From JAQVUB01 sp033809415 (GTDB taxonomy: Bacteria; Verrucomicrobiota; Lentisphaeria; Oligosphaerales; Oligosphaeraceae), in the NCBI GenBank assembly GCA_033809415.1, contig JAPXLT010000013.1:1-34424 (forward strand): 34,424 bases of DNA, given 5' to 3'. The notes under the pieces are model-generated. The model searched no databases. It was not told the origin of the DNA and saw nothing but the letters and a program-made list of their open reading frames with translations. Below are positions 25,062 through 31,604 of this stretch, piece after piece. Every line of letters starts with the position of its first letter. Positions within the stretch are counted from its first letter, which is position 1. Made by a program: the position numbers and the translations under genes.

Positions 25062-25817
25062 TTAATTTCGGATTGTACATGTCATAGATTCCTGGTTTCC
25101 GGAATAGTATCTGAGGGTCTTGACCTTTGTGGCGGAACCTTCGGATATGTAGAGGACAGCCTGGACGAGGTCTCCCAAGGCGGCGCTTTGGGCATGGCCA
25201 TCAAGATAAAGCAGATTGCCACGGTTGCCATGCGTCATGTAAAAAGAACCGTACGAACTACTAGCAGGTTCAACAATCAGGGAAGCATCCATAACCATCT
25301 CGGTGGTATTATCCGCTTTTGCCCGGCTGTCCATCATGTAATACACGGATGAGGGACTCTTAATAGGACTCATGGACAAACCGATAAAACTTGTTCCTAT
25401 TTTGACTTGAGCCGTCTTGATATCAGGCCGGATATAATACGTAGTTGAAAGAACCCGTTCCATTCCATAGCCCTGCAGATTACGACGCCCTGCCGTCGAA
25501 AGGAGTTGCGGCCCCCCGGGGTGGATTGCAGGACAGACAGTCATGTTACGGGGAAGACTGCGTTCCATTTTTTCATCCGTTAGCATGTCATACCAGTACA
25601 TGCGGCCATTTACAGTGGAGCGCAGGTTGAACATCCCATTCGAGTATGCATCATTATACATTTCGTACGCAAACCCGACCTGCTTGAGGTTGTTGATACA
25701 GGCGATCCGGCGAGCCTGGGCACGAGCCTTCCCCAAGGCAGGCAGAAGCATGCTCGCCAGAATAGCAATGATCGCGATAACGACCAGCAATTCAATCAAA
25801 GTGAAAAAACGCCGCAT
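25062..25817 (-). CDS. Type II secretion/pilin-like protein with prepilin N-terminus
   Basis: Protein of 251 aa. It begins with a short leader and a class III prepilin motif FTLIELLVVIAIIAILASMLLPALGKAR: cleavage before Phe, Glu at mature position 5, then one membrane helix. The C-terminal part carries THGNRGNLLYLDGHA, the H-X9-DG motif seen in the very large pseudopilin families of Lentisphaerota and Planctomycetota. Prepilin peptidase would cut and methylate it, and it would then join a pseudopilus or stay at the membrane. AAGGAG at 25823-25828 supports the start. No other secretion genes are near, as is typical for these scattered paralogues. Confidence 0.92.
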   Translation of the reverse strand: MRRFFTLIELLVVIAIIAILASMLLPALGKARAQARRIACINNLKQVGFAYEMYNDAYSNGMFNLRSTVNGRMYWYDMLTDEKMERSLPRNMTVCPAIHPGGPQLLSTAGRRNLQGYGMERVLSTTYYIRPDIKTAQVKIGTSFIGLSMSPIKSPSSVYYMMDSRAKADNTTEMVMDASLIVEPASSSYGSFYMTHGNRGNLLYLDGHAQSAALGDLVQAVLYISEGSATKVKTLRYYSGNQESMTCTIRN

Positions 25818-26087
25818 CTTTTCTCCTTAAGTTTTTTGAAACAGAAAAGGCTTTCAAAAACTCCCTAACTTAAATATGCCTCCTCTTTTCCAGAAAACAA
25901 GAAATCGAGTGAGAAAATTTGTAGGGCAAAATTCTTGTGTGGCAAGGTTTGATTTTAGGCAATCGCGTTAGAGGCTCGTCGATATGAAAAGCGAGCAGGG
26001 CAGTTTGAAATCATCAGGAAGCAATTGTAATGTAGGAAAGCGCATTTTATTACATGGCAGAGTCAGAGAAAGGTTGATAAGTGCCCA
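25818..26087. other. Divergent intergenic region
   Basis: A 270-bp AT-rich region between the divergent pseudopilin and Ntn-hydrolase genes. It must hold both promoters, but no convincing -35/-10 pair or operator could be picked out. It contains none of the dispersed repeats found in the other spacers. Confidence 0.5.
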
Positions 26088-27194
26088 ATGAAAAAGCTGA
26101 TAACCATTATTGTTGCTGCAATCATGATCGAGCTTATGGCATGTACGGTGTGGGTCACGGCGCCTGACGTAAGTGCCAACGGAAAATTATTCATTCACAA
26201 GACACGGGATTGGGGAAAGGGAAAAGAAATACCTGTCACATTGCGGCATGCAACAATGCCTTCTGGCGGGAAATACAGGACACTCGAGTTCAGCCCCTAT
26301 ATGTTTTTCAATGAAAAGGGGCTGGCAATCGTTAATACGCTCTTGCCAAAGACTGCAGATTATCCGACAGATGGAAGCAAGCTCCATAACATAGGCCCTA
26401 CCATGCGGAAAGTCATTTTTTCCTGTGCAACTGTGCAGGAGGCTTTGGAGATGCTGACAAAAATGACGCAGGACGGCAGCAATCCAAATGCAAGTACGTA
26501 TGTTCTCTGCGACACTCGGGAAGCAGCCATTGCCGAGGTTTCTCCCAAGCATATTTCGCACCGGATCATAAGCAGGGGCGTTGCCGCGCACAGCAACCAT
26601 TTCAGTTCCCCTGAAATGGCCTATCTTTCAAAAGACACGACGGACAAGGTCATCAAGTCAGCTACGCGCCTTCATGTCACGACAGGGTTGTTGATCGACA
26701 AAATGAAGGATGATGGTAAGATCAGCATTGCGGATTCCGTGGATGTCTCCCGTTATCACGATGATGAAAAATATCCGGATATGTGCCCATTCAGGAACAG
26801 CACCGTCTGTGCTTCGGACTATGTCCCCGATGCGGAATACCCGGATGTGCTGGGCACTCTGCATATTGTTCCCGGACCGACTTGCTATGCAGTGGCTATC
26901 CCCATCCCGATGGGCATCAAAAAAATACCGGAAGTATTGGAAAATGGAAGCCTCGGAAAACTTGCCTATCAGCTTAAGCGAAGCAAGATAGACGGCAAGA
27001 CACTGAAAGAAAAGTTTTTCCCCCTCGAGGAGAATTTCCGCAAGGAATACGAGGCGACATCGGACACGGCCAGGAAACTGCTACGGGACAATCAACGCGA
27101 GGACGCACTCGAACTGCTCCAGAAATTAGCAGACAAGCAAGTGGCCGAAGCATATGCCCTCATGCAAGATATCCTCGAACAAACAGACAATTGA
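26088..27194 (+). CDS. Exported Ntn-type hydrolase, peptidase C45/acyltransferase-like
   Basis: Protein of 368 aa. A hydrophobic N-terminus (residues 4-17) runs directly into MACTVWVTAPDVSANGKLFIHKTRDW. The Cys19-Thr pair, the D-x-S-x-NG turn and the following K/R-x-R-D-W match the N-terminal nucleophile of C45/C69 and choloylglycine-hydrolase-type amidases, in which a freed Cys cleaves amide bonds. Later landmarks are VQEALEMLTKM, NASTYVLCDTREAAIAEVSP and AAHSNHF. The C-terminal 70 residues are helical and TPR-like (LLRDNQREDALELLQKLADK). Removal of the signal peptide would make Cys19 the N-terminus; a lipoprotein reading is also possible. The ribosome binding site is weak. Confidence 0.75.
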   Translation: MKKLITIIVAAIMIELMACTVWVTAPDVSANGKLFIHKTRDWGKGKEIPVTLRHATMPSGGKYRTLEFSPYMFFNEKGLAIVNTLLPKTADYPTDGSKLHNIGPTMRKVIFSCATVQEALEMLTKMTQDGSNPNASTYVLCDTREAAIAEVSPKHISHRIISRGVAAHSNHFSSPEMAYLSKDTTDKVIKSATRLHVTTGLLIDKMKDDGKISIADSVDVSRYHDDEKYPDMCPFRNSTVCASDYVPDAEYPDVLGTLHIVPGPTCYAVAIPIPMGIKKIPEVLENGSLGKLAYQLKRSKIDGKTLKEKFFPLEENFRKEYEATSDTARKLLRDNQREDALELLQKLADKQVAEAYALMQDILEQTDN

Positions 27195-27200
27195 AAGCAT

Positions 27201-27250
27201 GTTTTTAACAACGAAAAAACACGAAAATTTTGGTTCGTGGTTAAAAAAGA
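27201..27250 (+). repeat. Dispersed repeat copy 3' of Ntn hydrolase
   Basis: Starts 7 bases after the stop with GTTTTTAACAACGAAAAAAC and ends TTCGTGGTTAAAAAAG, which is the reverse of its start. Here the repeat forms a complete inverted pair (TTTTTAAC with ACGAA at the left, TTCGTGGTTAAAAA at the right). It separates the hydrolase from the hip operon. Confidence 0.7.
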
Positions 27251-27286
27251 ATTCCTCGATCCTAGTTCACTGATATATTGATCATA

Positions 27287-27389
27287 TTTACACCCTATCG
27301 GGATTATTTTTCAAAAAACAATTGATTTTGCCACTGATCGGGTATAAATTATAGTGTTTTGCGGATAATTATCACCGAAAGGGTGTAAA
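27287..27389 (+). promoter_or_regulatory. hip operon promoter bracketed by inverted-repeat operator
   Basis: A good promoter, TTGCCA (27328-27333), 16 bases, TATAGT (27350-27355), sits between TTTACACCCT (27287-27296) and its exact reverse complement AGGGTGTAAA (27380-27389), which ends at the base before the hipB ATG. The match continues inward through TCGG, giving about 15 bp per arm. A third related block, GATCGGGTATAAATTAT, overlaps the -10 region. The right arm contains the hipB ribosome binding site (AAAGGG). This is the layout expected for autorepression by the HTH antitoxin. Confidence 0.65.
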
Positions 27390-27593
27390 ATGACAGTTGC
27401 AGATTTTGTCCGGCAGCAGCGGAAACGGTATAACATGACTCAACGTGATCTTGCGAATCGCGCTGGGGTCGGGATTCGTTTTATCCGCGAGCTGGAAGCT
27501 GGGAAACCGACGCTTCGCATGGACAAGGTCAATGTCGTATTGGATATGTTCGGACATCGGCTCGGTGCCGTTCCGCAACGGAAGGAGAAGTAA
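27390..27593 (+). CDS. hipB: HipB-like HTH antitoxin (Y4mF family)
   Basis: Small DNA-binding protein of 67 aa. Residues 5-58 form an XRE/Cro-type helix-turn-helix: VRQQRKRYNMTQRDLANRAGV, then the recognition helix with FIRELEAGKPTLR. This is the Y4mF-type pattern found before hipA-like genes. It should bind the inverted repeats around its own promoter and, with the downstream partners, keep the kinase silent. The next gene starts three bases after its stop codon. GC content looks lower than in the metabolic genes to the left, though this was not computed. Confidence 0.9.
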   Translation: MTVADFVRQQRKRYNMTQRDLANRAGVGIRFIRELEAGKPTLRMDKVNVVLDMFGHRLGAVPQRKEK

Positions 27594-27596
27594 GCC

Positions 27597-27911
27597 ATGC
27601 GTCAGGCGGATGTCTATCTGTACGAGCGGCTGGCCGGTCGGTTGACCGAGGACGAAAACGGCTACACCTTCCAGTATGATCCGGAATACCTGAATTCCGA
27701 TCCGATCCGGCTCAGTGTCAATTTTCCTTTGCAGCTCGAGGCGTTCCATGATAAGGTTCTTTTTCCGTTTTTTGATGGGCTGATACCGGAAGGCTGGCTT
27801 TTGGAGATCGCATTAAAGAACTGGAAACTGAATCCGCGTGACCGCATGGGGCTGCTTCTCGCCTGTTGTCGGGATTGCATTGGCGCCGCCAGCATCCGGG
27901 AGGTGACATGA
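27597..27911 (+). CDS. hipS: HipA N-terminal subunit (HipS-like)
   Basis: Protein of 104 aa that corresponds to only the first subdomain of HipA. It has the typical VYLYERLAGRLTEDENGYTF start, the IRLSVNFPLQ strand, and LFPFFDGLIPEGWLLE with NPRDRMGLLLACCRDCIGA. In HipBST systems (established for enteropathogenic E. coli) this separate piece, HipS, is the antitoxin that inhibits the HipT kinase. AAGGAG at 27582-27587 precedes its start. Its end overlaps the kinase gene by ATGA. The order hipB-hipS-hipT and the split after this subdomain support the HipBST reading; antitoxin activity is inferred. Confidence 0.88.
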   Translation: MRQADVYLYERLAGRLTEDENGYTFQYDPEYLNSDPIRLSVNFPLQLEAFHDKVLFPFFDGLIPEGWLLEIALKNWKLNPRDRMGLLLACCRDCIGAASIREVT

Positions 27912-28861
27912 TGGAAACGACGCGTTGCCTCTGCTGTGGAGAACCTCTAAAGGAAGAGGAAACACTTTTTCATGCGCGATGCATGAAAAAACTGTTTCGT
28001 TCCACTCGTGTTCCGGTGCTGAATTATACGCAGGAAGAACTAAACGCCATCGCGAAAAAAACGATTCGCAGCCGGATTTCCGTTCCTGGCGTTCAGCCGA
28101 AACTCTCCTTGCACCTTGAAAGAGGCGCAGCATCCACCCGTTCCCGCCTTGCGCTAGTCGGTTTGGAAGGCAATTATATTCTGAAGCCGCAGACTCCTCA
28201 ATGGCCATTTCTGCCGGAAGCCGAACATTTCTGCATGCTGCTGGCTCGAAAATGCAAGATTGCTACGGCAGACTTTGCTTTGATTCCACTGAAATCCGGC
28301 GAGCTTGCCTATATCACTCGACGGATGGACCGCAGCGAAGACGGCATGTGCCACATGGAAGATTTCTGCCAGATTCTGAACAAGATGACAGAACAGAAAT
28401 ATAACGGATCGATGGAGCAGATCGGAAAAGCTATCCGGGAGTATTCTGATGTTGCGGGGTTGGACCTGATCCGTTTTTTTGAACTCGTGCTCTTCTGCTT
28501 CCTGACCGGCAATTCCGATATGCACCTCAAGAACTTCTCCCTGATCCGCCGTCCGGATGGGCATTATGAACTTGCTCCGGCATATGATCTTGTCCCGGTC
28601 AAAATTATTATGCCGGAGGACAAGGAAGAACTCGCCCTGACTTTGAATGGCAAGAAAAGCAATCTGAAGCGCACCGATTTCGAGCAATTTGGTGCGACAT
28701 TGAAGTTATCCGAAGCGCAGGTACGGAACGCCGTCCTCTACCTTACAGAAGCTGTTGCAAAGGCGTTGCCAGCTGCCTTGCAGGCATCCTTTCTGCCTCA
28801 GACAATGCAGAAGCAGATCGCAGAATTGGTTTTGCGACAGGGGGCAGTTTTTTCAAAATGA
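27908..28861 (+). CDS. hipT: HipT-like serine/threonine kinase toxin
   Basis: Protein of 317 aa, the HipA kinase core without its N-terminal subdomain. Residues 7-27 are a Cys-rich knuckle (CLCCGEP...FHARC) that could bind zinc. The glycine-rich loop is SRISVPGVQPKLSL near residues 56-69, with two serines in the S-x-S position where HipT proteins autophosphorylate. The catalytic Asp is in TGNSDMHLKNFSLI, and the metal-binding Asp is in LAPAYDLVP. All kinase residues needed for activity seem present. HipA/HipT toxins phosphorylate an aminoacyl-tRNA synthetase. GGAGGTGA directly upstream and the ATGA overlap couple it to hipS; its stop overlaps an ATG at 28858. Confidence 0.9.
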   Translation: MMETTRCLCCGEPLKEEETLFHARCMKKLFRSTRVPVLNYTQEELNAIAKKTIRSRISVPGVQPKLSLHLERGAASTRSRLALVGLEGNYILKPQTPQWPFLPEAEHFCMLLARKCKIATADFALIPLKSGELAYITRRMDRSEDGMCHMEDFCQILNKMTEQKYNGSMEQIGKAIREYSDVAGLDLIRFFELVLFCFLTGNSDMHLKNFSLIRRPDGHYELAPAYDLVPVKIIMPEDKEELALTLNGKKSNLKRTDFEQFGATLKLSEAQVRNAVLYLTEAVAKALPAALQASFLPQTMQKQIAELVLRQGAVFSK

Positions 28862-28882
28862 CTTGGCATCGGCTGACGCCCA

Positions 28883-28930
28883 CAACCTATTTTTTAACCA
28901 TGAAAGGCACGCAATTTTTTATAGGGTTGT
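28883..28930 (+). repeat. Dispersed repeat relic inside the hip operon
   Basis: Contains CAACCTATTTTTTAACCATG, then AAAGGCACGCAATTTTTTATAGGG, matching copies at 8585-8640 and 34232-34270. It begins 22 bases after the hipT stop codon, in the same orientation, as other copies do after other genes. It lies before the likely start of the kinase gene, but the reading frame stays open through it. Confidence 0.7.
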
Positions 28931-28950
28931 TGTGTTTGCGGATGGTGGCA

Positions 28951-29628
28951 ATGTCAGAATCAACTGTTAGAAAAACTGTTATTATCAATCGGGCTGTTCC
29001 TGGTTCCGGTAAAACGACGATATCCCGATGCATCAGAGAAGTCCTCGAGAAGCATGGTTTTACAATATCCATCCATTCCACCGATGATTATTTCCTGACC
29101 GAGACTGGCGCTTATCAGTTCGATGTTCACAAACTCGCTGAAAACCATGCTAAAAACCTACACGCTTTCCGGCAGGCCATTGACCGGCACACGGATCTGG
29201 TGATTTGCGACAACACGAATTTAACGCCTTGGGAAGCAGAACCTTATACGGCATACGCCAGAGCGCATCATTATCAGATCATCATGATTGATTATGCTCC
29301 CCGGGAATTGGCACAACATCTTGCAGCACAGCAGGTGACAAAGGAAAGAATCGACGCCCACAATATTCCGGAAAACGAATTGATCGAAATGATGGGGCGA
29401 TACCATACATATCACAAGTATCTGAATCGCCTCCGCACGCTTGATAACAACGGCGATTATGCCTTTACATGGTCACATGAGCGGCAGGCTCTGGTACCAA
29501 CGGACGAGCCGCCCAAAAACTATGATTATGACCACCTTCTGACAGTCCAGCCAAACCAATATCGCCGAGCCAAGAGAGATATCCCATCCCAAATCCTAAC
29601 CACCATGACGACAGGAGAAATTCAATGA
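28951..29628 (+). CDS. P-loop kinase, N4BP2-like polynucleotide kinase
   Basis: Protein of 225 aa. Walker A RAVPGSGKTT is at residues 14-23. The pattern that follows is that of the N4BP2 polynucleotide kinase family: STDDYF (43-48), AYQFDVHKLAENHAKN (54-69), VICDNTN (84-90), WEAEPY, and KERIDAHNIPENELIEMMGRYH (131-152), which replaces the usual HGVP motif. Such kinases phosphorylate 5'-OH ends of nucleic acid. The start at 28951 is preferred because 28858-28930 is repeat DNA, although an ATG at 28858 overlaps the hipT stop. Its stop overlaps the CARF-HEPN start. The C-terminal 60 residues are not recognised. Confidence 0.8.
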   Translation: MSESTVRKTVIINRAVPGSGKTTISRCIREVLEKHGFTISIHSTDDYFLTETGAYQFDVHKLAENHAKNLHAFRQAIDRHTDLVICDNTNLTPWEAEPYTAYARAHHYQIIMIDYAPRELAQHLAAQQVTKERIDAHNIPENELIEMMGRYHTYHKYLNRLRTLDNNGDYAFTWSHERQALVPTDEPPKNYDYDHLLTVQPNQYRRAKRDIPSQILTTMTTGEIQ

Positions 29629-31037
29629 CGCAGCCAAATGCCCAAACCGACACTTTCCTTAAATCAAGATTGTACCTTGAAGAAAACCTCCCCGGCTTCA
29701 AAGATAGATGGGAGAAAAGTCGCCCGCTCGTCGAAAAGCAGCAATGCATCCGATTAATCAGCCTGCTAGGCGGATCACCTTCTACTACCGTTCTTGCGAC
29801 CGCAGCTTTGCAGCCTAAGGAATTGGTGGTCATTACTAGCGAAAAAGTGAAGGATGACGGACCTTATGATCATGCAGTAAAGCTGATAGAAGAATTCGTA
29901 TCGCTAAAAAGCAGTCAGATGAGATTCGAAGTAGTCGATATCATAGACCCGAAGAATATTTACGATACGGTTGCCGCCAACATCAAAGACAAGAAAGACA
30001 AGGCTGCCACTATCTTTGTAGATATTACCGGTGGAACAAAAAGCATGACTGCCGCAGCAGTCCAAGCCGCTTGGGAGAACAATGCCCAATCCTGCTGTAT
30101 CCAAAGTCAATATGACGATACGAATCGCCCAATAGCCGGAACCGAACAGCTGCTGCTGTTGGAAAATCCCAGCGAAGAAAAAGCGAAAAAGTGGCGCGAA
30201 AAGGGTGTCGATGCCTGGAAAAACCGGAATTTTTCACTGGCTAGGGATGCTTTCAAGGAAAGCGAGCAACTCAATCTCGATACTCGCTTTGAGGAAGTCG
30301 CACTGAAACTATGTGATTTTTATGAATATCTGTTCAATTTTGATGTCAAAAACCTCAAACAATCTTTGCAGGAAATTAAAACTATAAAGCGTAAGGCGTC
30401 TCTGCAGGGTATCTTGAAAAAGATTGATTTGCAAAATCTTGTTGAATTGTTTGATGCAGAGGAACCCTTGGCCAATCCGATCACAAAAATCGCGGTGTTT
30501 TTGTCTCTGTCACAAGAGTATTCCAAACTAGAGCGTTATGACTTTGCTGGTCTGTTGGCTTACCGGGCTATCGAGGAGTTGGTCAACGAAGGTTTGCGCC
30601 GGCTATCCAAGACGGGCACCTTTGATCGTGGGAAGCCCGAATACGAAAGCCTCACCGACGATGTCGAACAACTTCGCAAAAACTTGTGTGCTCTGTATGC
30701 CAACTGCGGTAAGAATAAACGAGAAGTCACATCCCTCCCGGGCAAGATCGGTTTGGGAGATGGCTATGCCTTGCTTATGATGCTGGCGCCTGAGCGGTAT
30801 GGCAATGTCTTTGACAATGCGAATATGAAACCGGCGCAAGTGTTCGAAAAAGTTCTGGGGATATGCTCCTCTCGGAATGAATCGATTCTTGCGCATGGCA
30901 ATACGCCACTTGGGGCGAAAAAATACCAGGCGATATATGGTTTGGCGGAAAACATCTCAAAAATCATTGCTGAAAACAACATCATCGACCGGATCGAAAA
31001 AATCACACCGCCTAGGCTTGGAGAACTTCTCCTATGA
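29625..31037 (+). CDS. CARF-HEPN protein (Cas02710/Csx1-like ribonuclease)
   Basis: Protein of 470 aa. Residues 40-182 look like a CARF domain: LISLLGGSPSTTVLATA at 44-60, KELVVITSE, and the conserved ligand loop DITGGTKSMTAAA at 133-145. CARF domains bind cyclic oligoadenylates. A helical linker (185-300) follows. The C-terminal region ends in SSRNESILAHG, where Arg417 and His424 form the R-X6-H pair of HEPN ribonucleases. This architecture is known from CRISPR type III accessory proteins such as Csm6, Csx1 and the TIGR02710 group. AGGAG at 29613-29617 and the ATGA overlap tie it to the kinase gene. There are no cas genes or CRISPR array here. Confidence 0.82.
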   Translation: MTQPNAQTDTFLKSRLYLEENLPGFKDRWEKSRPLVEKQQCIRLISLLGGSPSTTVLATAALQPKELVVITSEKVKDDGPYDHAVKLIEEFVSLKSSQMRFEVVDIIDPKNIYDTVAANIKDKKDKAATIFVDITGGTKSMTAAAVQAAWENNAQSCCIQSQYDDTNRPIAGTEQLLLLENPSEEKAKKWREKGVDAWKNRNFSLARDAFKESEQLNLDTRFEEVALKLCDFYEYLFNFDVKNLKQSLQEIKTIKRKASLQGILKKIDLQNLVELFDAEEPLANPITKIAVFLSLSQEYSKLERYDFAGLLAYRAIEELVNEGLRRLSKTGTFDRGKPEYESLTDDVEQLRKNLCALYANCGKNKREVTSLPGKIGLGDGYALLMMLAPERYGNVFDNANMKPAQVFEKVLGICSSRNESILAHGNTPLGAKKYQAIYGLAENISKIIAENNIIDRIEKITPPRLGELLL

Positions 31038-31237
31038 TTTTCTCCTCATACACCACCCTCTCACAACAACAAATTCTTGGTGTTATCATTAAAAAACTTA
31101 TTTCTGAATTTAGTGTTTTGATGAATAAGCCTGCTCCGGTAAGATTCTTATGTGGCTTTGCGTTGTTGTGTCGGTGGCGATACAGGGCGTTGGCAACAGC
31201 ATCGCGGTTCGCTTTCAAAGATAGTATGGCAACGAGG
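31038..31237. other. Spacer after CARF-HEPN gene, no gene
   Basis: About 200 bp of AT-rich DNA. No terminator with a good GC stem was found; CTTATT (about 31097) and AATAAG (about 31124) are a weak inverted pair. No open frame has support. Confidence 0.45.
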
Positions 31238-31520
31238 GTAATGGGTTAGTCTTCTGTAGTGCGGTGTGCGTAGTGCGTAGTGCGGGTCAGACGTGGTGAA
31301 CAGCGTGGACAGTGTGGACAGTGTGGACAAAGTGGACAGTGTGGACAAAGTGGACAGTGTGGACAGTGTGGACAAAGTGGACAGGACAAGAACACCCCCC
31401 GCACCCCACGACAGTCAGAATAATCACAACCAGGACGGTTGCGCTACTTTTTAAACCAGCGCCCCCCGTACCCGTTCGCACCCCATTCCCCCTGAACCCT
31501 GTACTACAGAGGCATTACCA
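31238..31520 (-). repeat. Dispersed element, copy 2 (inverted partner at 10226)
   Basis: The reverse complement matches 10226-10469 from end to end. The 9-mer array is longer: ten units at 31296-31385 (GTGAACAGC, then GTGGACAGT/GTGGACAAA, then GTGGACAGG), against four in copy 1. The hairpin reads CAACC-AGGAC-GGTTG here. The one base changed in the stem relative to copy 1 would leave a G-U pair on the strand equivalent to copy 1, so the fold is kept. There is no shared open reading frame. Confidence 0.8.
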
Positions 31521-31604
31521 ACGAGGCCACGCCAAGGGGAAACTTGTTTTCGTGATATTGTAAGTTCCCCCAGTGGTGTTACAGTAACACAGCCTACTTC
31601 CTTA

